Shown: positions 1 to 9,878, counted from the stretch's first letter. The stretch: DNA of 64,000 nt from Usitatibacter rugosus (GCF_013003965.1 NZ_CP053069.1:1581419-1645418), one strand, 5' to 3'. Translations and numbers: made by a program. The notes: a model not told the origin generated them from the letters alone.

Positions 1-2
1 CG

Positions 3-3000
3 CACCAGAGCGAGCACGCGTTCGACGCAGCGATGATTCCGGTGCTCTATCCGACGGGCGTGCAGGAGATCATCGAGATGGGCCTGCACGGCATCGCGAT
101 GTCGCGCTACTCGGGCTGCTACGTGGCGTTCAAGGTGATCTCGGAGACCGTGGATTCCTCGGCGTCCATCACGCTCGATCCCGAGAACCCGAGGATCATC
201 CTGCCCGAGCTCACGGATCTCCCCGCCGGCGGCCTCAACATCCGCTGGCCCGACGCTCCGATGGACCAGGAGCTTCGCCTCCAGCACGACAAGATCTACG
301 CGGCTCTCGCCTATGCGCGCGCGAACAAGCTGAACCGCATCACCATCGATTCGCCGAACCCACGCCTGGGCATCATCGCGTCGGGCAAGAGCTACCTGGA
401 TGTCCTGCAGGCCCTCGAGGACCTGGGCATCGACGAGAAGCACGCCGCCGAGATCGGCATCCGCCTCTACAAGGTCGGCATGCCCTGGCCGCTCGAATCC
501 AACGGCGTGCGCGAGTTCGCCGAAGGCCTGGATGAAGTGCTGGTGGTGGAAGAAAAGCGCCAGGTCATCGAGTACCAGATGAAGGAACAGCTCTACAACT
601 GGCGCGACGATGTCCGTCCGCGCGTCGTCGGCAAGTACGACGAGCACGGCGAGTGGGAAGTGCATCGTTCCGAATGGCTGCTGCCGGCCGCGGGTGAGCT
701 GACCCCGGCGATGATCGCGCGCGTGATCGCGCAGCGCATCGGCAAGTTCTATACGTCGAAGATCGTCGAGGCGCGCCTCAAGTTCATCGAGTCGAAGGAA
801 GCGGAGCTCGCGCGCCCGAGGAACAAGATCGCGCGCATCCCGTACTTCTGCTCGGGCTGCCCGCACAACACGTCGACGAAGGTCCCCGAGGGCAGCAAGG
901 CGCTCGCGGGCATCGGCTGCCACTACATGGCGATCTGGATCCGCCCCGAGCAGACCATGACCTTCACCCAGATGGGCGGCGAAGGGGTGCCGTGGGTCGG
1001 CATCCAGCCGTTCACCGAGACCAAGCACGTGTTCGCGAACCTGGGCGATGGCACGTACTACCACTCGGGCCTGCTCGCGATCCGCCAGTCGGTCGCGGCC
1101 AACTCGAACATCACCTACAAGATCCTCTACAACGACGCGGTCGCGATGACCGGCGGCCAGACGCACGACGGCCCGCTCACCGTGCCGATGATCACCGAGC
1201 AGGTTCATGCCGAGGGAGTGAAGAAGGTCATCGTCGTTTCCGACGAGCCCGAGAAGTACCCGGCCAATGCGGAGTTCTCGCCCGGCGTCACCATCCACCA
1301 CCGCGACGATCTCGACGCCGTGCAGCGCGAGATGCGCGAGGTGAAGGGCACCACCGTCATCGTGTACGACCAGACGTGTGCGGCCGAGAAGCGCCGTCGT
1401 CGTAAACGCGGCACGTTCCCGGATCCGCAGAAGCGCGTGATGATCAACGAGCTCGTCTGCGAAGGCTGCGGCGATTGCTCCAAGAAATCCAACTGCCTCT
1501 CGGTCGTGCCGGTGGAAACCGAGTTCGGCCGCAAGCGCGCCATCGACCAGTCGTCCTGCAACAAGGACTACTCGTGCGTGAAGGGCTTCTGCCCGAGCTT
1601 CGTGACCATCGAAGGCGGGACGCTGCGCAAGAAGAAGGGCGTGGCGCAATCCGTGGAGCAGATGCTGCCGGAGCCCACGCAGCCGTCGCTCGAGAGCCCG
1701 TACGGCATCCTCGTCACCGGCGTCGGCGGCACGGGCGTCGTGACTATCGGAGCGCTGCTCGGCATGGCCGCGCACATCGAAGGCAAGGGCGCCGCGGTGC
1801 TCGACATGGCCGGCCTCGCACAGAAGGGCGGATCGGTCTACACGCACATCCGCCTCGCCGCGAAGCCGGAAGACATCCACGCCGTGCGCATCGCCGCGGG
1901 CGAAGCGAACCTCGTGATCGGCGCGGACATGATCGTGTCGGCCTCGGACGAAGCCATCGCCAAGATGCAGCGCGGCCACACGCGCGCCGTGATCAACGGC
2001 GACGTGGCGCCCACGGGAGGGTTCACCACGAACCCGGACCTGCAGGTGCCAGCGCGCGAGATGGCGGAATCCATTCGTGAAGCAACGGGTGAGGGCGCGG
2101 CCGATTTCGTCGATGCCAGCACCATCGCCACGGCACTGCTCGGTGACTCCATCGCCACCAACCTGTTCATGGTGGGCTACGCGTTCCAGAAGGGCCTCAT
2201 TCCGCTCACCAGCACGGCGATTCGCCAGGCCGTGGAGCTGAACGGCGCCGCGGTCGAATCCAACCTGAAGGCCTTCGATTGGGGACGCCGCGCCGCGCAC
2301 GACCTCGCATCGGTGAAGCTGATCGCCACGCCGCCGGAAGCGACGCCGGAATCGCAGCGCCTGTCGGAGTCCCTGGACGAGATGATCCAGCGCCGCCGCA
2401 CGTTCCTCGTGGGCTACCAGAACGAGGCGTACGCCAAGCGCTACGTGGATTTCGTCGAGCGCATCCGCACGCTGGAGAACGAGAAGGTCCCGGGCTCCAC
2501 GGCGCTGGGCGAGGCCGTGGCGCGCTATCTCTTCAAGCTGATGGCGTACAAGGACGAATACGAAGTGGCGCGCCTCTACACCGACACGGATTTCCTGAAG
2601 CGCGTGTCGGAGACGTTCGAAGGCGACTTCAAGGTGAACGTGCACCTGGCCCCGCCGATGCTCTCGAAGATCGACCCCGCCACAGGCGAGCCTGCCAAGC
2701 GCACGTTCGGGCCGTGGATGATGAGCGCCTTCCGCGTGCTGGCGAAGCTGAAGGGCCTGCGTGGCACGGCGCTCGATATCTTCGGCTACACGCACGAGCG
2801 CAAAACGGAGCGGCAGCTCATCGCCGACTACGAAAGCGTGATGTCGGAAGTGATCGAGAAGCTCGACGCCACGAACCTCGGAATGGGCGTCCACCTGGCC
2901 ACGATTCCCGAGCACATCCGCGGCTACGGGCCGGTGAAGGAGCGCCACCTGAAGGATGCCAAGGCGCGCGAAGCGGAATACCTGGCCCAGTTCCGCAACC

Positions 3001-3053
3001 CGGGCGCGCTCAAGGAGCGTCCGGTGACGATCCCCATCAAGGTCGCGGCCTAA
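3..3053 (+). CDS. Indolepyruvate ferredoxin oxidoreductase family protein (5' end outside window)
   Basis: Large fused cytoplasmic enzyme that oxidatively decarboxylates 2-oxo acids (indolepyruvate type) to acyl-CoA with ferredoxin as electron acceptor. The frame is open from base 3 (HQSEHAFDAAMIPVLYPTG), so the start lies upstream; about 1,016 residues are present where the family usually has about 1,150-1,200. Visible in order: the end of the alpha-type region; a thiamine-diphosphate domain with LGDGTYYHSG and YNDAVAMTGGQ near bases 1045-1160; a cysteine-rich iron-sulfur segment (CEGCGDCSKKSNC, then further Cys up to about base 1595); a gamma-type domain starting with GVGGTGVVTIGALLG near base 1720; and a long C-terminal domain found in the bacterial fused enzymes. 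The ATG at 33 is internal to the conserved region and is not the start. The role is known from the family; the exact substrate is inferred. Confidence 0.93.
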   Translation, partial: HQSEHAFDAAMIPVLYPTGVQEIIEMGLHGIAMSRYSGCYVAFKVISETVDSSASITLDPENPRIILPELTDLPAGGLNIRWPDAPMDQELRLQHDKIYAALAYARANKLNRITIDSPNPRLGIIASGKSYLDVLQALEDLGIDEKHAAEIGIRLYKVGMPWPLESNGVREFAEGLDEVLVVEEKRQVIEYQMKEQLYNWRDDVRPRVVGKYDEHGEWEVHRSEWLLPAAGELTPAMIARVIAQRIGKFYTSKIVEARLKFIESKEAELARPRNKIARIPYFCSGCPHNTSTKVPEGSKALAGIGCHYMAIWIRPEQTMTFTQMGGEGVPWVGIQPFTETKHVFANLGDGTYYHSGLLAIRQSVAANSNITYKILYNDAVAMTGGQTHDGPLTVPMITEQVHAEGVKKVIVVSDEPEKYPANAEFSPGVTIHHRDDLDAVQREMREVKGTTVIVYDQTCAAEKRRRRKRGTFPDPQKRVMINELVCEGCGDCSKKSNCLSVVPVETEFGRKRAIDQSSCNKDYSCVKGFCPSFVTIEGGTLRKKKGVAQSVEQMLPEPTQPSLESPYGILVTGVGGTGVVTIGALLGMAAHIEGKGAAVLDMAGLAQKGGSVYTHIRLAAKPEDIHAVRIAAGEANLVIGADMIVSASDEAIAKMQRGHTRAVINGDVAPTGGFTTNPDLQVPAREMAESIREATGEGAADFVDASTIATALLGDSIATNLFMVGYAFQKGLIPLTSTAIRQAVELNGAAVESNLKAFDWGRRAAHDLASVKLIATPPEATPESQRLSESLDEMIQRRRTFLVGYQNEAYAKRYVDFVERIRTLENEKVPGSTALGEAVARYLFKLMAYKDEYEVARLYTDTDFLKRVSETFEGDFKVNVHLAPPMLSKIDPATGEPAKRTFGPWMMSAFRVLAKLKGLRGTALDIFGYTHERKTERQLIADYESVMSEVIEKLDATNLGMGVHLATIPEHIRGYGPVKERHLKDAKAREAEYLAQFRNPGALKERPVTIPIKVAA

Positions 3054-3070
3054 GCGCCCAATTGCGTCAA

Positions 3071-3094
3071 CTCCGTCGCCCTCGGGCGACGGAG
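3071..3094 (+). terminator. Stem-loop after the oxidoreductase gene
   Basis: CTCCGTCGCC and GGCGACGGAG form a 10-bp stem around a four-base loop, 17 bases after the stop codon. The run that follows is only moderately T-rich, so a terminator role is likely but not certain. A second short GC stem (CGGGCC/GGCCCG) follows near 3126-3145. Confidence 0.55.
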
Positions 3095-3249
3095 GTCCTT
3101 GATTCCCCTTTCATTTGCAGCTTGGGCGGGCCTTGTGACGGCCCGTAGAGCCGCAATTTCCACCCTCAGGAATGTGCGGGAACCCACATTAAATCCGGGG
3201 GTTCCGGGGCATAGTTCTTGCAAATCCTTCCCCGTCTTCGACCCTGCAG

Positions 3250-5823
3250 GTGCAATCAATGACCAAGCTCTTGGCCAAGCCCGTTTCCTTCATCGCTACC
3301 GCGGTGGTTTTCTCCGCGATCGCGCTCTTCAGCTCGGGCAATGCTCGGGCCGCGGGAGAGCCCGTCGTGTCGCCGCTCAACGATGGCGGCAGTGTCTATC
3401 ACTATCACCCCGATTCGAACGAGAAGTACCAGCTCTTCAGTCCGCCGACCGGCATCAAGCATCCTGGCGGCGTAATGCACTGGCGCTACAACGACGCGAA
3501 CCGTCCCGTCTCGGTTACGAAGAACGACGCCATTACCAAGACCCAGGCGGCCATGGCGAAATGGACGGCCGTGTGCAAGATCTCGTTCGTCTACGACGGC
3601 GAGACCGCCGTTGGTTTCAACACGAGCGATGGCAACAACGTCGTCGGCTGGGACACGACGATCGTCGCGCCCACGACCGGCATCACCTACGTTGCCTGGA
3701 ACCCCGGCACGGGTCTGATGACCGACTCCGAGATCCGCCTGAACGCCAACTACACGCCGGGCTTCGACTCCACGCTCGTGCACGAAGTCGGCCACGCGCT
3801 CGGCTTGCAACACTCCGATGTGAACGGCGCGGTCATGTCCGGCCCGCCGCTCACGTCGTACAACGGCATGTCCTCGCTGGGTGCGGACGACGTTGCCGGA
3901 TGCGTATTCCTCTACGGCGCGCCAGGTGGCCCCGCTCCCGGGCCCGACACGACGGCGCCCACGGTGCCGACGGGACTCGCCGCGACGGCCACGGGCCAGA
4001 CCACGATGAGCCTGACCTGGAACGCCTCGTCGGACGCCGTCGGTGTCGCCAACTACAAGATCTTCCGCGCCAGCAATGGCTCGCAACTGGGCACCGTCAC
4101 GAGCCCGGGTGCGAACGTCACCAACCTCACGCCGGGGACGACGTACGGCTTCACCGTCTCCGCGTGCGATGCGGCGGGCAATTGCTCTGCGCAAACGGCT
4201 GTGGCCTCCGCAACGACGCAGGGTGCGGTTGCCGACACGCAGGCGCCCTCGGTACCCACGGGCCTCAATGCGGCGGGGGCGGGCACGACCCAGATCAGCC
4301 TCTCCTGGGGCGCGTCCTCCGACAACGTCGGGGTGACGAGCTACAAGGTGTTCCGGGGCGGCACGCAGATCGGGACGCCCGCGTCGACCTCGATGACGGC
4401 GACAGGCCTGCAGCCGGGCACGGGCTACAGCTTCACGGTGTCGGCGTGCGACGCGGCGGGCAACTGCTCGGCGCAATCGACACAAGCCTCCGCATCGACA
4501 TTCACGGCGTCTTCCGACACGCAGGCGCCCACCATCCCCACGGGCCTCTTCGCGATGGCGGTGAGCTCGTCGTCGATCAACCTGTCGTGGTCCGCTTCGT
4601 CGGATAACGTAGGCGTCACGAGCTATCGCGTCTTGCGCAACGGCTCGCTGATCGGAAGCTCTTCGGCAACGAACACCACGGCCTCGGGCCTCCTGCCGTC
4701 GTCGCTGTACAGCTTCACGGTCCAGGCGTGCGATGCGGCGGGTAACTGCTCGGGGCAATCGACCGCGTCGTCCGCGACGACCCTCGCGGCAACCGGGGGC
4801 ACGGGCGACACGGAGCCGCCCACGGTGCCCACCAACCTCGTCGCGACGGCCGTGAATTCCAGCACGGTGGTCCTCACGTGGCTGGGGTCCGTCGACAACG
4901 GTCCGGGCAACGTCACGTACCGCCTCTATCGCGACGGCGCGTTCGTCTCGCAGGGCATCACGGCCAACGCATCGGTGACGGGCCTCGCGGGTTCGACCAC
5001 GTACACCTTCAACGTCCAGGCGTGCGACGTGTCCGGCAATTGCTCGCCGATGTCGCCGTCGGCCACGGCGCGGACCACGGGTACGACGACCGGCGGCCCC
5101 GGTGCCAACTACCAGGACCTCTGGTGGTCGCCGGGCCAGAACGGCTGGGGCCTCACGATCACGCAGCACGGCGAGGCGCTGTTCATCGCGATGTTCGTCT
5201 ACGATGCCACCGGCAAGCCGCTCTGGGTCGTGTTGACTTCGGGCACCTGGGATAGCGCGCACACCACGTACACGGGTGCCCTCTACATCCCGGCCGGCTC
5301 GTGGTTCGGTGCGTACGACAAGGCCCGCTTCGTGGTCGGCGCTCCGGCCGGTACCGCGGCGTTCCGCTTCAACAGCTTGAACAGCGCGACGATCACGTAC
5401 ACGTTGAACGGCGTCTCCGGCACCAAAGCCATCGAGCGCCTGCCGTTCGGTGTCGTGGACGCCACGCCGGTCACCGACTACTCGGACGCCTGGTGGGCCG
5501 GCACGCAGGAGGACGGCTGGGGGCTGGTGCTGAGCCAGCAGTACCGCAACATCTTCGCGGCCTGGTACACGTACGACAACGCTGGCCAGAACACCTGGTT
5601 CATCATGTCGGATGGCGTGTGGACGAGCCCGACAACGTACACGGGCAAGCTCTACCGGACCCGCGGCTCGCAGGTGTTCGGTGCCAACTACAACCAGGCG
5701 GCGTTCGGACTCACGGAGGTCGGGAACCTCGTCCTCACGTTCAGTGGGACGGGTGCCGGAACGATGACGTACACGGTCGACGGCCTGACGCAGACGAAGG
5801 CGATTTCGCGGCTGGGGTTCTAG
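3250..5823 (+). CDS. Secreted matrixin-like zinc metalloprotease with four FN3 domains and a duplicated C-terminal domain
   Basis: 857 residues from GTG 3250, or 854 from ATG 3259; the ATG gives a cleaner signal peptide (MTKLLAKPVSFIATAVVF... to NARA). The catalytic domain carries HEVGHALGLQH (H178, E179, H182, H188), the HExxHxxGxxH zinc motif of metzincins, followed by a possible Met-turn (AVMSG). Four fibronectin type III repeats begin near residues 234, 329, 423 and 520, each opening with a DTxAPTVPTGL-like line and each holding an ACDxxGNCS segment that could form a disulfide. The C-terminus is a tandem pair of about 115-residue domains (620-735 and 744-857), both with a WW...GWGL...Y...W core. 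Export and extracellular proteolysis or adhesion to a polymer are inferred. It stands alone, convergent with the LD-carboxypeptidase gene. Confidence 0.88.
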   Translation: MQSMTKLLAKPVSFIATAVVFSAIALFSSGNARAAGEPVVSPLNDGGSVYHYHPDSNEKYQLFSPPTGIKHPGGVMHWRYNDANRPVSVTKNDAITKTQAAMAKWTAVCKISFVYDGETAVGFNTSDGNNVVGWDTTIVAPTTGITYVAWNPGTGLMTDSEIRLNANYTPGFDSTLVHEVGHALGLQHSDVNGAVMSGPPLTSYNGMSSLGADDVAGCVFLYGAPGGPAPGPDTTAPTVPTGLAATATGQTTMSLTWNASSDAVGVANYKIFRASNGSQLGTVTSPGANVTNLTPGTTYGFTVSACDAAGNCSAQTAVASATTQGAVADTQAPSVPTGLNAAGAGTTQISLSWGASSDNVGVTSYKVFRGGTQIGTPASTSMTATGLQPGTGYSFTVSACDAAGNCSAQSTQASASTFTASSDTQAPTIPTGLFAMAVSSSSINLSWSASSDNVGVTSYRVLRNGSLIGSSSATNTTASGLLPSSLYSFTVQACDAAGNCSGQSTASSATTLAATGGTGDTEPPTVPTNLVATAVNSSTVVLTWLGSVDNGPGNVTYRLYRDGAFVSQGITANASVTGLAGSTTYTFNVQACDVSGNCSPMSPSATARTTGTTTGGPGANYQDLWWSPGQNGWGLTITQHGEALFIAMFVYDATGKPLWVVLTSGTWDSAHTTYTGALYIPAGSWFGAYDKARFVVGAPAGTAAFRFNSLNSATITYTLNGVSGTKAIERLPFGVVDATPVTDYSDAWWAGTQEDGWGLVLSQQYRNIFAAWYTYDNAGQNTWFIMSDGVWTSPTTYTGKLYRTRGSQVFGANYNQAAFGLTEVGNLVLTFSGTGAGTMTYTVDGLTQTKAISRLGF

Positions 5824-5833
5824 GTCACGTAAG

Positions 5834-5917
5834 AATTAGTTGGGGTCAATAAAGGGGTCAGACCACTTTATTCTCGCGAATAAAGTGGTCTGACCCCTTT
5901 ATTGACCCCGATTAATT
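5834..5917. repeat. Family B palindromic element, copy 1
   Basis: A perfect inverted repeat with 25-base arms (AATAAAGGGGTCAGACCACT plus TTATT) at 5848-5872 and 5879-5903 around a six-base loop. Pairing continues outward through GGGGTC/GACCCC to an imperfect AATTA/TAATT end. It fills the space between two convergent genes and includes the stop codon of the 5912 gene, so it could act as a bidirectional terminator. The 25-base arm is identical to that of the copy at 43576-43634. The form fits a non-autonomous REP/MITE-type element; no transposase is present here. Confidence 0.85.
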
Positions 5918-6889
5918 TGAGTAGCCGGTGAAGCGGAGGGAGTAGCTGCCTTCGTTGACGAGCAGCGTGGTGGGCGCACCGAAGGGGATGGTGAGCTTGC
6001 GGGCGACGTGGCCGAAGGGAAGGCCCGTCAGCACGGGGATGGGGAGGAGGCGCCGCAGTGTCTCCACCACCTCGTCCATCGCGTAGGGATAGCGCGCGGT
6101 GTTCTTGGGCTCGCAGTCGGCGAAGTCCGCGAGGATGACGGCGCGCTGGCGCTGCAGCACGCCGGCATGGTGGAGCTGCAGGAACATGCGCTCTACGGCA
6201 TACGGCTCCTCGCCGATCTCTTCCACGAAGAGGATGCCGTCGTCGATCACCGGGAAGTACGGCGTGCCCACCAGGTGCGCGATGAGCGAAAGGTTGCCGC
6301 CCCAGATGCGGCCCTCGATCCTGCGCGGGTCGTAGCCGTGATCGCTCGCCATGTCTTCGACGAGGTGCGTGTCGCGCGACAAGGTGAGCCAGAAGTGCTG
6401 CTCCATGAACGAGTCGGGCGCGCCGTCGCCGAAGTCGATGCCGATCATCGGCCCGTGGTACGTGAGGAGATTCGCGTTGGCGTAGGCGGCCATGTTGAAG
6501 GCCGTGAAGTCGCTGAAGCCTATGAAGGCCTTGGCGCTTTCCGCCACACGGTTCCAGTCGATGCGGTTCAGCACGCGCGAGATGCCGTAGCCGCCGCGGG
6601 CGCAGATCATGAGGTCGATGCCGGGATCGTCCAGCAGGCGATGGAACCCCTCGACGCGCTCTTCATCCGTGCCCGCGAAGTAGCGCCATTCCAGGCCGGT
6701 CTCGGGGGCGACGATGACTCGGTGGCCCAAGTCGCGCATGTGAGCCACGCCGCGCGCGAGCTGCGCGGGATCGACCCGCCCGGAGAGAGCAAAGACGCCG
6801 ATCGTCGCGGGCTCGGGCAGACGCCGCGGCAGCCGCAGGACCCTCTCAGCCACCCCGCGGGTGCTCTTCGAACGCGATGAGGTTGCCAT
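5912..6889 (-). CDS. LD-carboxypeptidase family (peptidase S66) protein
   Basis: 325 residues from the ATG at 6889. S66 enzymes cut the L,D bond in muropeptide tetrapeptides during cell-wall recycling, normally in the cytoplasm. The serine nucleophile is expected in GFSDFTAFN, the histidine in GLPFGHVARK and a glutamate in FVEEIGEE, matching the Ser-Glu-His arrangement of the family; ARGGYGISR is also typical. The ATG lies inside the upstream glyoxalase-like gene (44-base overlap). A GTG at 6853 would overlap that gene's stop by eight bases and give 313 residues starting just before the conserved part, so it is a good alternative start. It is the last gene of a three-gene minus-strand operon with maeB and the glyoxalase-like gene. 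Confidence 0.85.
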   Translation of the reverse strand: MATSSRSKSTRGVAERVLRLPRRLPEPATIGVFALSGRVDPAQLARGVAHMRDLGHRVIVAPETGLEWRYFAGTDEERVEGFHRLLDDPGIDLMICARGGYGISRVLNRIDWNRVAESAKAFIGFSDFTAFNMAAYANANLLTYHGPMIGIDFGDGAPDSFMEQHFWLTLSRDTHLVEDMASDHGYDPRRIEGRIWGGNLSLIAHLVGTPYFPVIDDGILFVEEIGEEPYAVERMFLQLHHAGVLQRQRAVILADFADCEPKNTARYPYAMDEVVETLRRLLPIPVLTGLPFGHVARKLTIPFGAPTTLLVNEGSYSLRFTGYSN

Positions 6890-7238
6890 CGGGGTCGCGC
6901 ACCACGAACCACTTGGTGCCCCAGTGCGTGGGCTCGGGCGCCACGACGACGTGGTCGCCCTTGGGCATGAGCTTGTAGCGGAGATCCACGCTGTGGATGT
7001 CGAGGTGCAGGTTGGGATGCGGCTTGCCGTCGCCCTCGACGCGGTGCTTCTCGGCGATCACGACCTTGATGCCGCCGCCGGAGAGCACGGCACCGCGGCC
7101 CGTCTTCTCGTCGCCCCACGTCGTGAGCACGCCCCAGCTCAGCACGTCGCGATAGAACGCAAGGGACTTCTCGTAGTCCGTCGCCGCGATGAAGAGGTGG
7201 TCGAAGCGGTCGACGCTCGGACGGGACCGGTCGCTCAT
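6846..7238 (-). CDS. Glyoxalase / bleomycin-resistance (VOC) family protein
   Basis: 130 residues, about the length of a single VOC module. It begins [19 protein letters not shown], with the first strand carrying the typical early His (FDHLFIAA), then SLAFYRDVLSWGV, and ends with FVVRDPDGNLIAFEEH, the hallmark terminal strand with a metal-ligand Glu. Family members bind a divalent metal and act on small electrophiles or antibiotics; no substrate can be named. The ATG overlaps the maeB stop as ATGA, so it is translationally coupled to maeB, and its 3' end overlaps the LD-carboxypeptidase start. Confidence 0.82.
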   Translation of the reverse strand: MSDRSRPSVDRFDHLFIAATDYEKSLAFYRDVLSWGVLTTWGDEKTGRGAVLSGGGIKVVIAEKHRVEGDGKPHPNLHLDIHSVDLRYKLMPKGDHVVVAPEPTHWGTKWFVVRDPDGNLIAFEEHPRGG

Positions 7239-9517
7239 TTGCGTTCCAGCGCGTCCACGACCGCGAGGGCCGTCATGTTGACGATGCGACGCACGGTGGC
7301 CGTGGGCGTGAGGATGTGGACCGCCTTCGACGCACCGAGGAGGATCGGGCCGATGGTGATGCCGTCGCCCGCGACCGTCTTCAGCAGGTTGAAGGAGATG
7401 TTGGCCGCATCCAGCGTCGGCATGATGAGGAGGTTCGCGTCGCCCTTCAGCTTGGAGCTGCCGATCGAGCCGTGGCGGATCTCCGCGTTCAATGCCGCGT
7501 CGCCATGCATCTCGCCATCCACCTCGATGTCGGGGAAGCGCTTCCACATGAGCTGGAGCGCTTCGCGCATCTTCTTGGCGGTGGGATAGTCGCTCGTCCC
7601 GAAGCTGGAGTGCGAGACCAGCGCGACCTTGGGCACGAGGCCGAAGCGGCGGATCTCCTCGCACGCGAGGCCCATCATTTCGGTGAGTTGCTCGGGCGAC
7701 GGATCGTGGTTTACGTACGTGTCGCAGATGAACACGGTGCGCTGCGGAAGCATCAGCAGGTTCATCGCGTAGTAGCTGCCGACGCCGGGGCGCTTGCCGA
7801 TCACCTGGTCCACGTAGTGCAGGTGCAGCTCGTGCGTGCCGAACGTGCCGCAGAGCATGCCGTCGGCGTGGCCCTTGTCGATCATCATCGCGCCGATCAG
7901 CGTGTGGCGGCGGCGCATCTCGATCTTGGCGTACGCGATCGACACACCGCGGCGCTCCGTCAGGCGGTGGTAGCCCTGCCAGTAGTCGCGGTAACGATCG
8001 TCGTGCTCGGGGTTCACGATGTCGAAGTCGCGGCCGGCCTGGAGTCGCAAGCCGAAGCGCTCGATGCGGCGCTCGAGGATGGCGGGGCGGCCCACGAGGA
8101 TCGGGCGGGCGATCGCTTCGTCCACGATGACCTGCACGGCACGCAGCACGCGCTCGTCCTCGCCTTCGGCGTAGACGATGCGCTTGGTGGGCGCGGCCTT
8201 CGCGGCGGAGAACACCGGCTTCATGATGAGGCCGGAGTGGTAGACGAATTCGTTCAGCTTCTGGACGTACGCCGTGAAATCCTTGATCGGCGTGGTCGCG
8301 ACACCGCTTTCCATCGCGGCCTTGGCGACGGCCGGCGCGATCTTCACGATGAGGCGCGGATCGAACGGCTTCGGAATGAGGTAGTCCGGGCCGAAGCGCA
8401 TCTGCTCGATGCCGTACGCCGCGGCGACGATGTCCGACTGCTCGGCCATCGCGAGGTCGGCGATGGCGCGCACGGCCGCGAGCTTCATCGGCTCGTTGAT
8501 CGTCGTAGCGCCGACATCCAGTGCGCCGCGGAAGATGAACGGGAAGCAGAGGACGTTGTTGACCTGGTTCGGGTAGTCGGACCTTCCCGTCGCCATGACC
8601 GCGTCATCGCGGACGGCCTTCACCTGCTCGGGGAGGATCTCCGGCTCCGGATTGGCGAGGGCGAGGATGAGCGGCTTGGCCGCCATCTTCTGCACCATCT
8701 CAGGCTTGAGAACTCCGCCGGCGGAAAGGCCGATGAAGACGTCCGCGCCGTCGATGACGTCGCCCAGCTTCCGGTGCTTCGTGTCCTGCGCGTAGCGGAC
8801 CTTGTTGTCGTCCATCAACTCCTTGCGGCCGTGGTAGACGACGCCTTCGATGTCCGCGACCCAGATGTTCTTGGGACTCAGGCCCAGGGCCACCAGCATG
8901 TCCAGGCAGGCGAGGGCCGCGGCACCCGCACCGGAGCACACGAGCTTCACCTTGCCGATATCCTTGCCGACGACGCGAAGGCCGTTCACGACCGCGGCGC
9001 CGACGATGATCGCCGTGCCGTGCTGGTCGTCGTGGAAGACGGGGATCTTCATGCGCTCGCGCAGCTTCTTCTCGACGTAGAAGCACTCGGGCGCCTTGAT
9101 GTCCTCGAGGTTGATGCCGCCGAACGTGGGCTCGAGCGCGGCGACGACGTCGACCAGCTTGTCCGGGTCGAGCTCGTTCACCTCGATGTCGAACACATCG
9201 ATGCCGGCGAATTTCTTGAAGAGCACGCCCTTGCCCTCCATCACGGGCTTGGCGGCGAGGGGACCGATGTTGCCGAGGCCCAGTACGGCGGTGCCGTTGG
9301 TGATGACGGCGACCAGGTTGCCGCGCGCGGTGTAGCTGCGGGCGAGGGTCGGGTCGGCGGCGATGGCCTCGCAGACGGCGGCCACGCCGGGCGTGTACGC
9401 GAGCGCGAGGTCTCTTTGCGTTGCCAGCGGCTTGGTCGGCGCGACCTCGATTTTTCCCGCCACCGGGCTGCGGTGGTACTCCAGGGCTGCCTTGCGAATG
9501 TCTTCGTGCATGAGCAT
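7235..9517 (-). CDS. maeB: NADP-dependent malic enzyme with C-terminal phosphotransacetylase-like domain
   Basis: 760 residues, the normal length for MaeB. It oxidatively decarboxylates malate to pyruvate and CO2, making NADPH. The N-terminal half has the malic-enzyme signature ([13 protein letters not shown], then [19 protein letters not shown], and FHDDQHGTA) and an NAD(P)-binding region ([17 protein letters not shown]). From about residue 430 a phosphate acetyltransferase-like domain follows ([18 protein letters not shown] to the end); in known MaeB proteins this part is regulatory, responding to acetyl-CoA. The start could be either of two ATG codons (9517 or 9511). The promoter region is shared with the divergent arsR gene, whose operator-like repeat lies 20-55 bases upstream, so the regulator may also affect maeB (inference). 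Confidence 0.95.
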   Translation of the reverse strand: MLMHEDIRKAALEYHRSPVAGKIEVAPTKPLATQRDLALAYTPGVAAVCEAIAADPTLARSYTARGNLVAVITNGTAVLGLGNIGPLAAKPVMEGKGVLFKKFAGIDVFDIEVNELDPDKLVDVVAALEPTFGGINLEDIKAPECFYVEKKLRERMKIPVFHDDQHGTAIIVGAAVVNGLRVVGKDIGKVKLVCSGAGAAALACLDMLVALGLSPKNIWVADIEGVVYHGRKELMDDNKVRYAQDTKHRKLGDVIDGADVFIGLSAGGVLKPEMVQKMAAKPLILALANPEPEILPEQVKAVRDDAVMATGRSDYPNQVNNVLCFPFIFRGALDVGATTINEPMKLAAVRAIADLAMAEQSDIVAAAYGIEQMRFGPDYLIPKPFDPRLIVKIAPAVAKAAMESGVATTPIKDFTAYVQKLNEFVYHSGLIMKPVFSAAKAAPTKRIVYAEGEDERVLRAVQVIVDEAIARPILVGRPAILERRIERFGLRLQAGRDFDIVNPEHDDRYRDYWQGYHRLTERRGVSIAYAKIEMRRRHTLIGAMMIDKGHADGMLCGTFGTHELHLHYVDQVIGKRPGVGSYYAMNLLMLPQRTVFICDTYVNHDPSPEQLTEMMGLACEEIRRFGLVPKVALVSHSSFGTSDYPTAKKMREALQLMWKRFPDIEVDGEMHGDAALNAEIRHGSIGSSKLKGDANLLIMPTLDAANISFNLLKTVAGDGITIGPILLGASKAVHILTPTATVRRIVNMTALAVVDALERK

Positions 9518-9530
9518 TAATTTATCACGG

Positions 9531-9572
9531 TTGACAGTTCATAACTAAATAACTAAGAATGTGGTTATGAAC
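9531..9572 (+). promoter_or_regulatory. Promoter and inverted-repeat operator of the arsR-type gene
   Basis: A perfect -35 TTGACA (9531-9536) and a -10 like TAAGAA(T) (9554-9560) are 17 bases apart. GTTCATAAC (9537-9545) and GTTATGAAC (9564-9572) form a perfect 9-base inverted repeat with an 18-base spacer that brackets the -10 and covers the start codon. This is the expected form of an autoregulatory ArsR-type operator. The predicted transcription start falls at or next to the ATG at 9567, so the message may be leaderless. Confidence 0.65.
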
Positions 9573-9878
9573 CGCAACTACCTCAAGGCCATCCCGCGTG
9601 AATGGCGCACGATTTCCCGGGCCTTCACGGCGCTGGGCGACGAGCACCGCCAGCGCATCCTGCTCACGTTCGAGCCGGGCGAGCGCTTGAACGTCGGGCA
9701 GATCGTCGAGGTATCCACGCTTTCGCGCTCCGCCGTCTCGCATCACTTGAAGCTGCTTCGTGAAGCGGGCGTGCTGGAGAGCGAGAAGGTCGGCAAGGAG
9801 GTCCACTTTTGGGTCAACAAGGCGTTCCTCGAAGAGTCGATCACCGCCGTGCTGGGGTATATCCGTGAACGCGCCTGA
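9567..9878 (+). CDS. ArsR/SmtB-family winged-helix repressor
   Basis: 103 residues from ATG 9567; a GTG six bases upstream is less likely because the predicted transcription start is at about 9566. The helix-turn-helix is plain: RAFTALGDEHRQRILLTF, then LNVGQIVEVSTLSRSAVSHHLKLLREAGVLESEKVGKEVHFWVN. It has no cysteine, so it is not a classical thiol metal sensor; what it senses is unknown. It is the first gene of an operon with the metallohydrolase (14-base overlap) and the MFS-acyltransferase gene, and probably represses this operon through the repeat at 9537-9572. Confidence 0.88.
   Translation: MNRNYLKAIPREWRTISRAFTALGDEHRQRILLTFEPGERLNVGQIVEVSTLSRSAVSHHLKLLREAGVLESEKVGKEVHFWVNKAFLEESITAVLGYIRERA

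Noticed and set aside
3256-5262. 668-residue open frame on the minus strand opposite the metalloprotease gene
   Set aside because: Arg/Gly-rich translation without any domain, a codon-bias shadow of the plus-strand gene in high-GC DNA.
7316-9520. 734-residue plus-strand open frame opposite maeB
   Set aside because: Composition (His/Arg/Asp/Val) is that of an antisense shadow; maeB on the other strand is fully recognisable.
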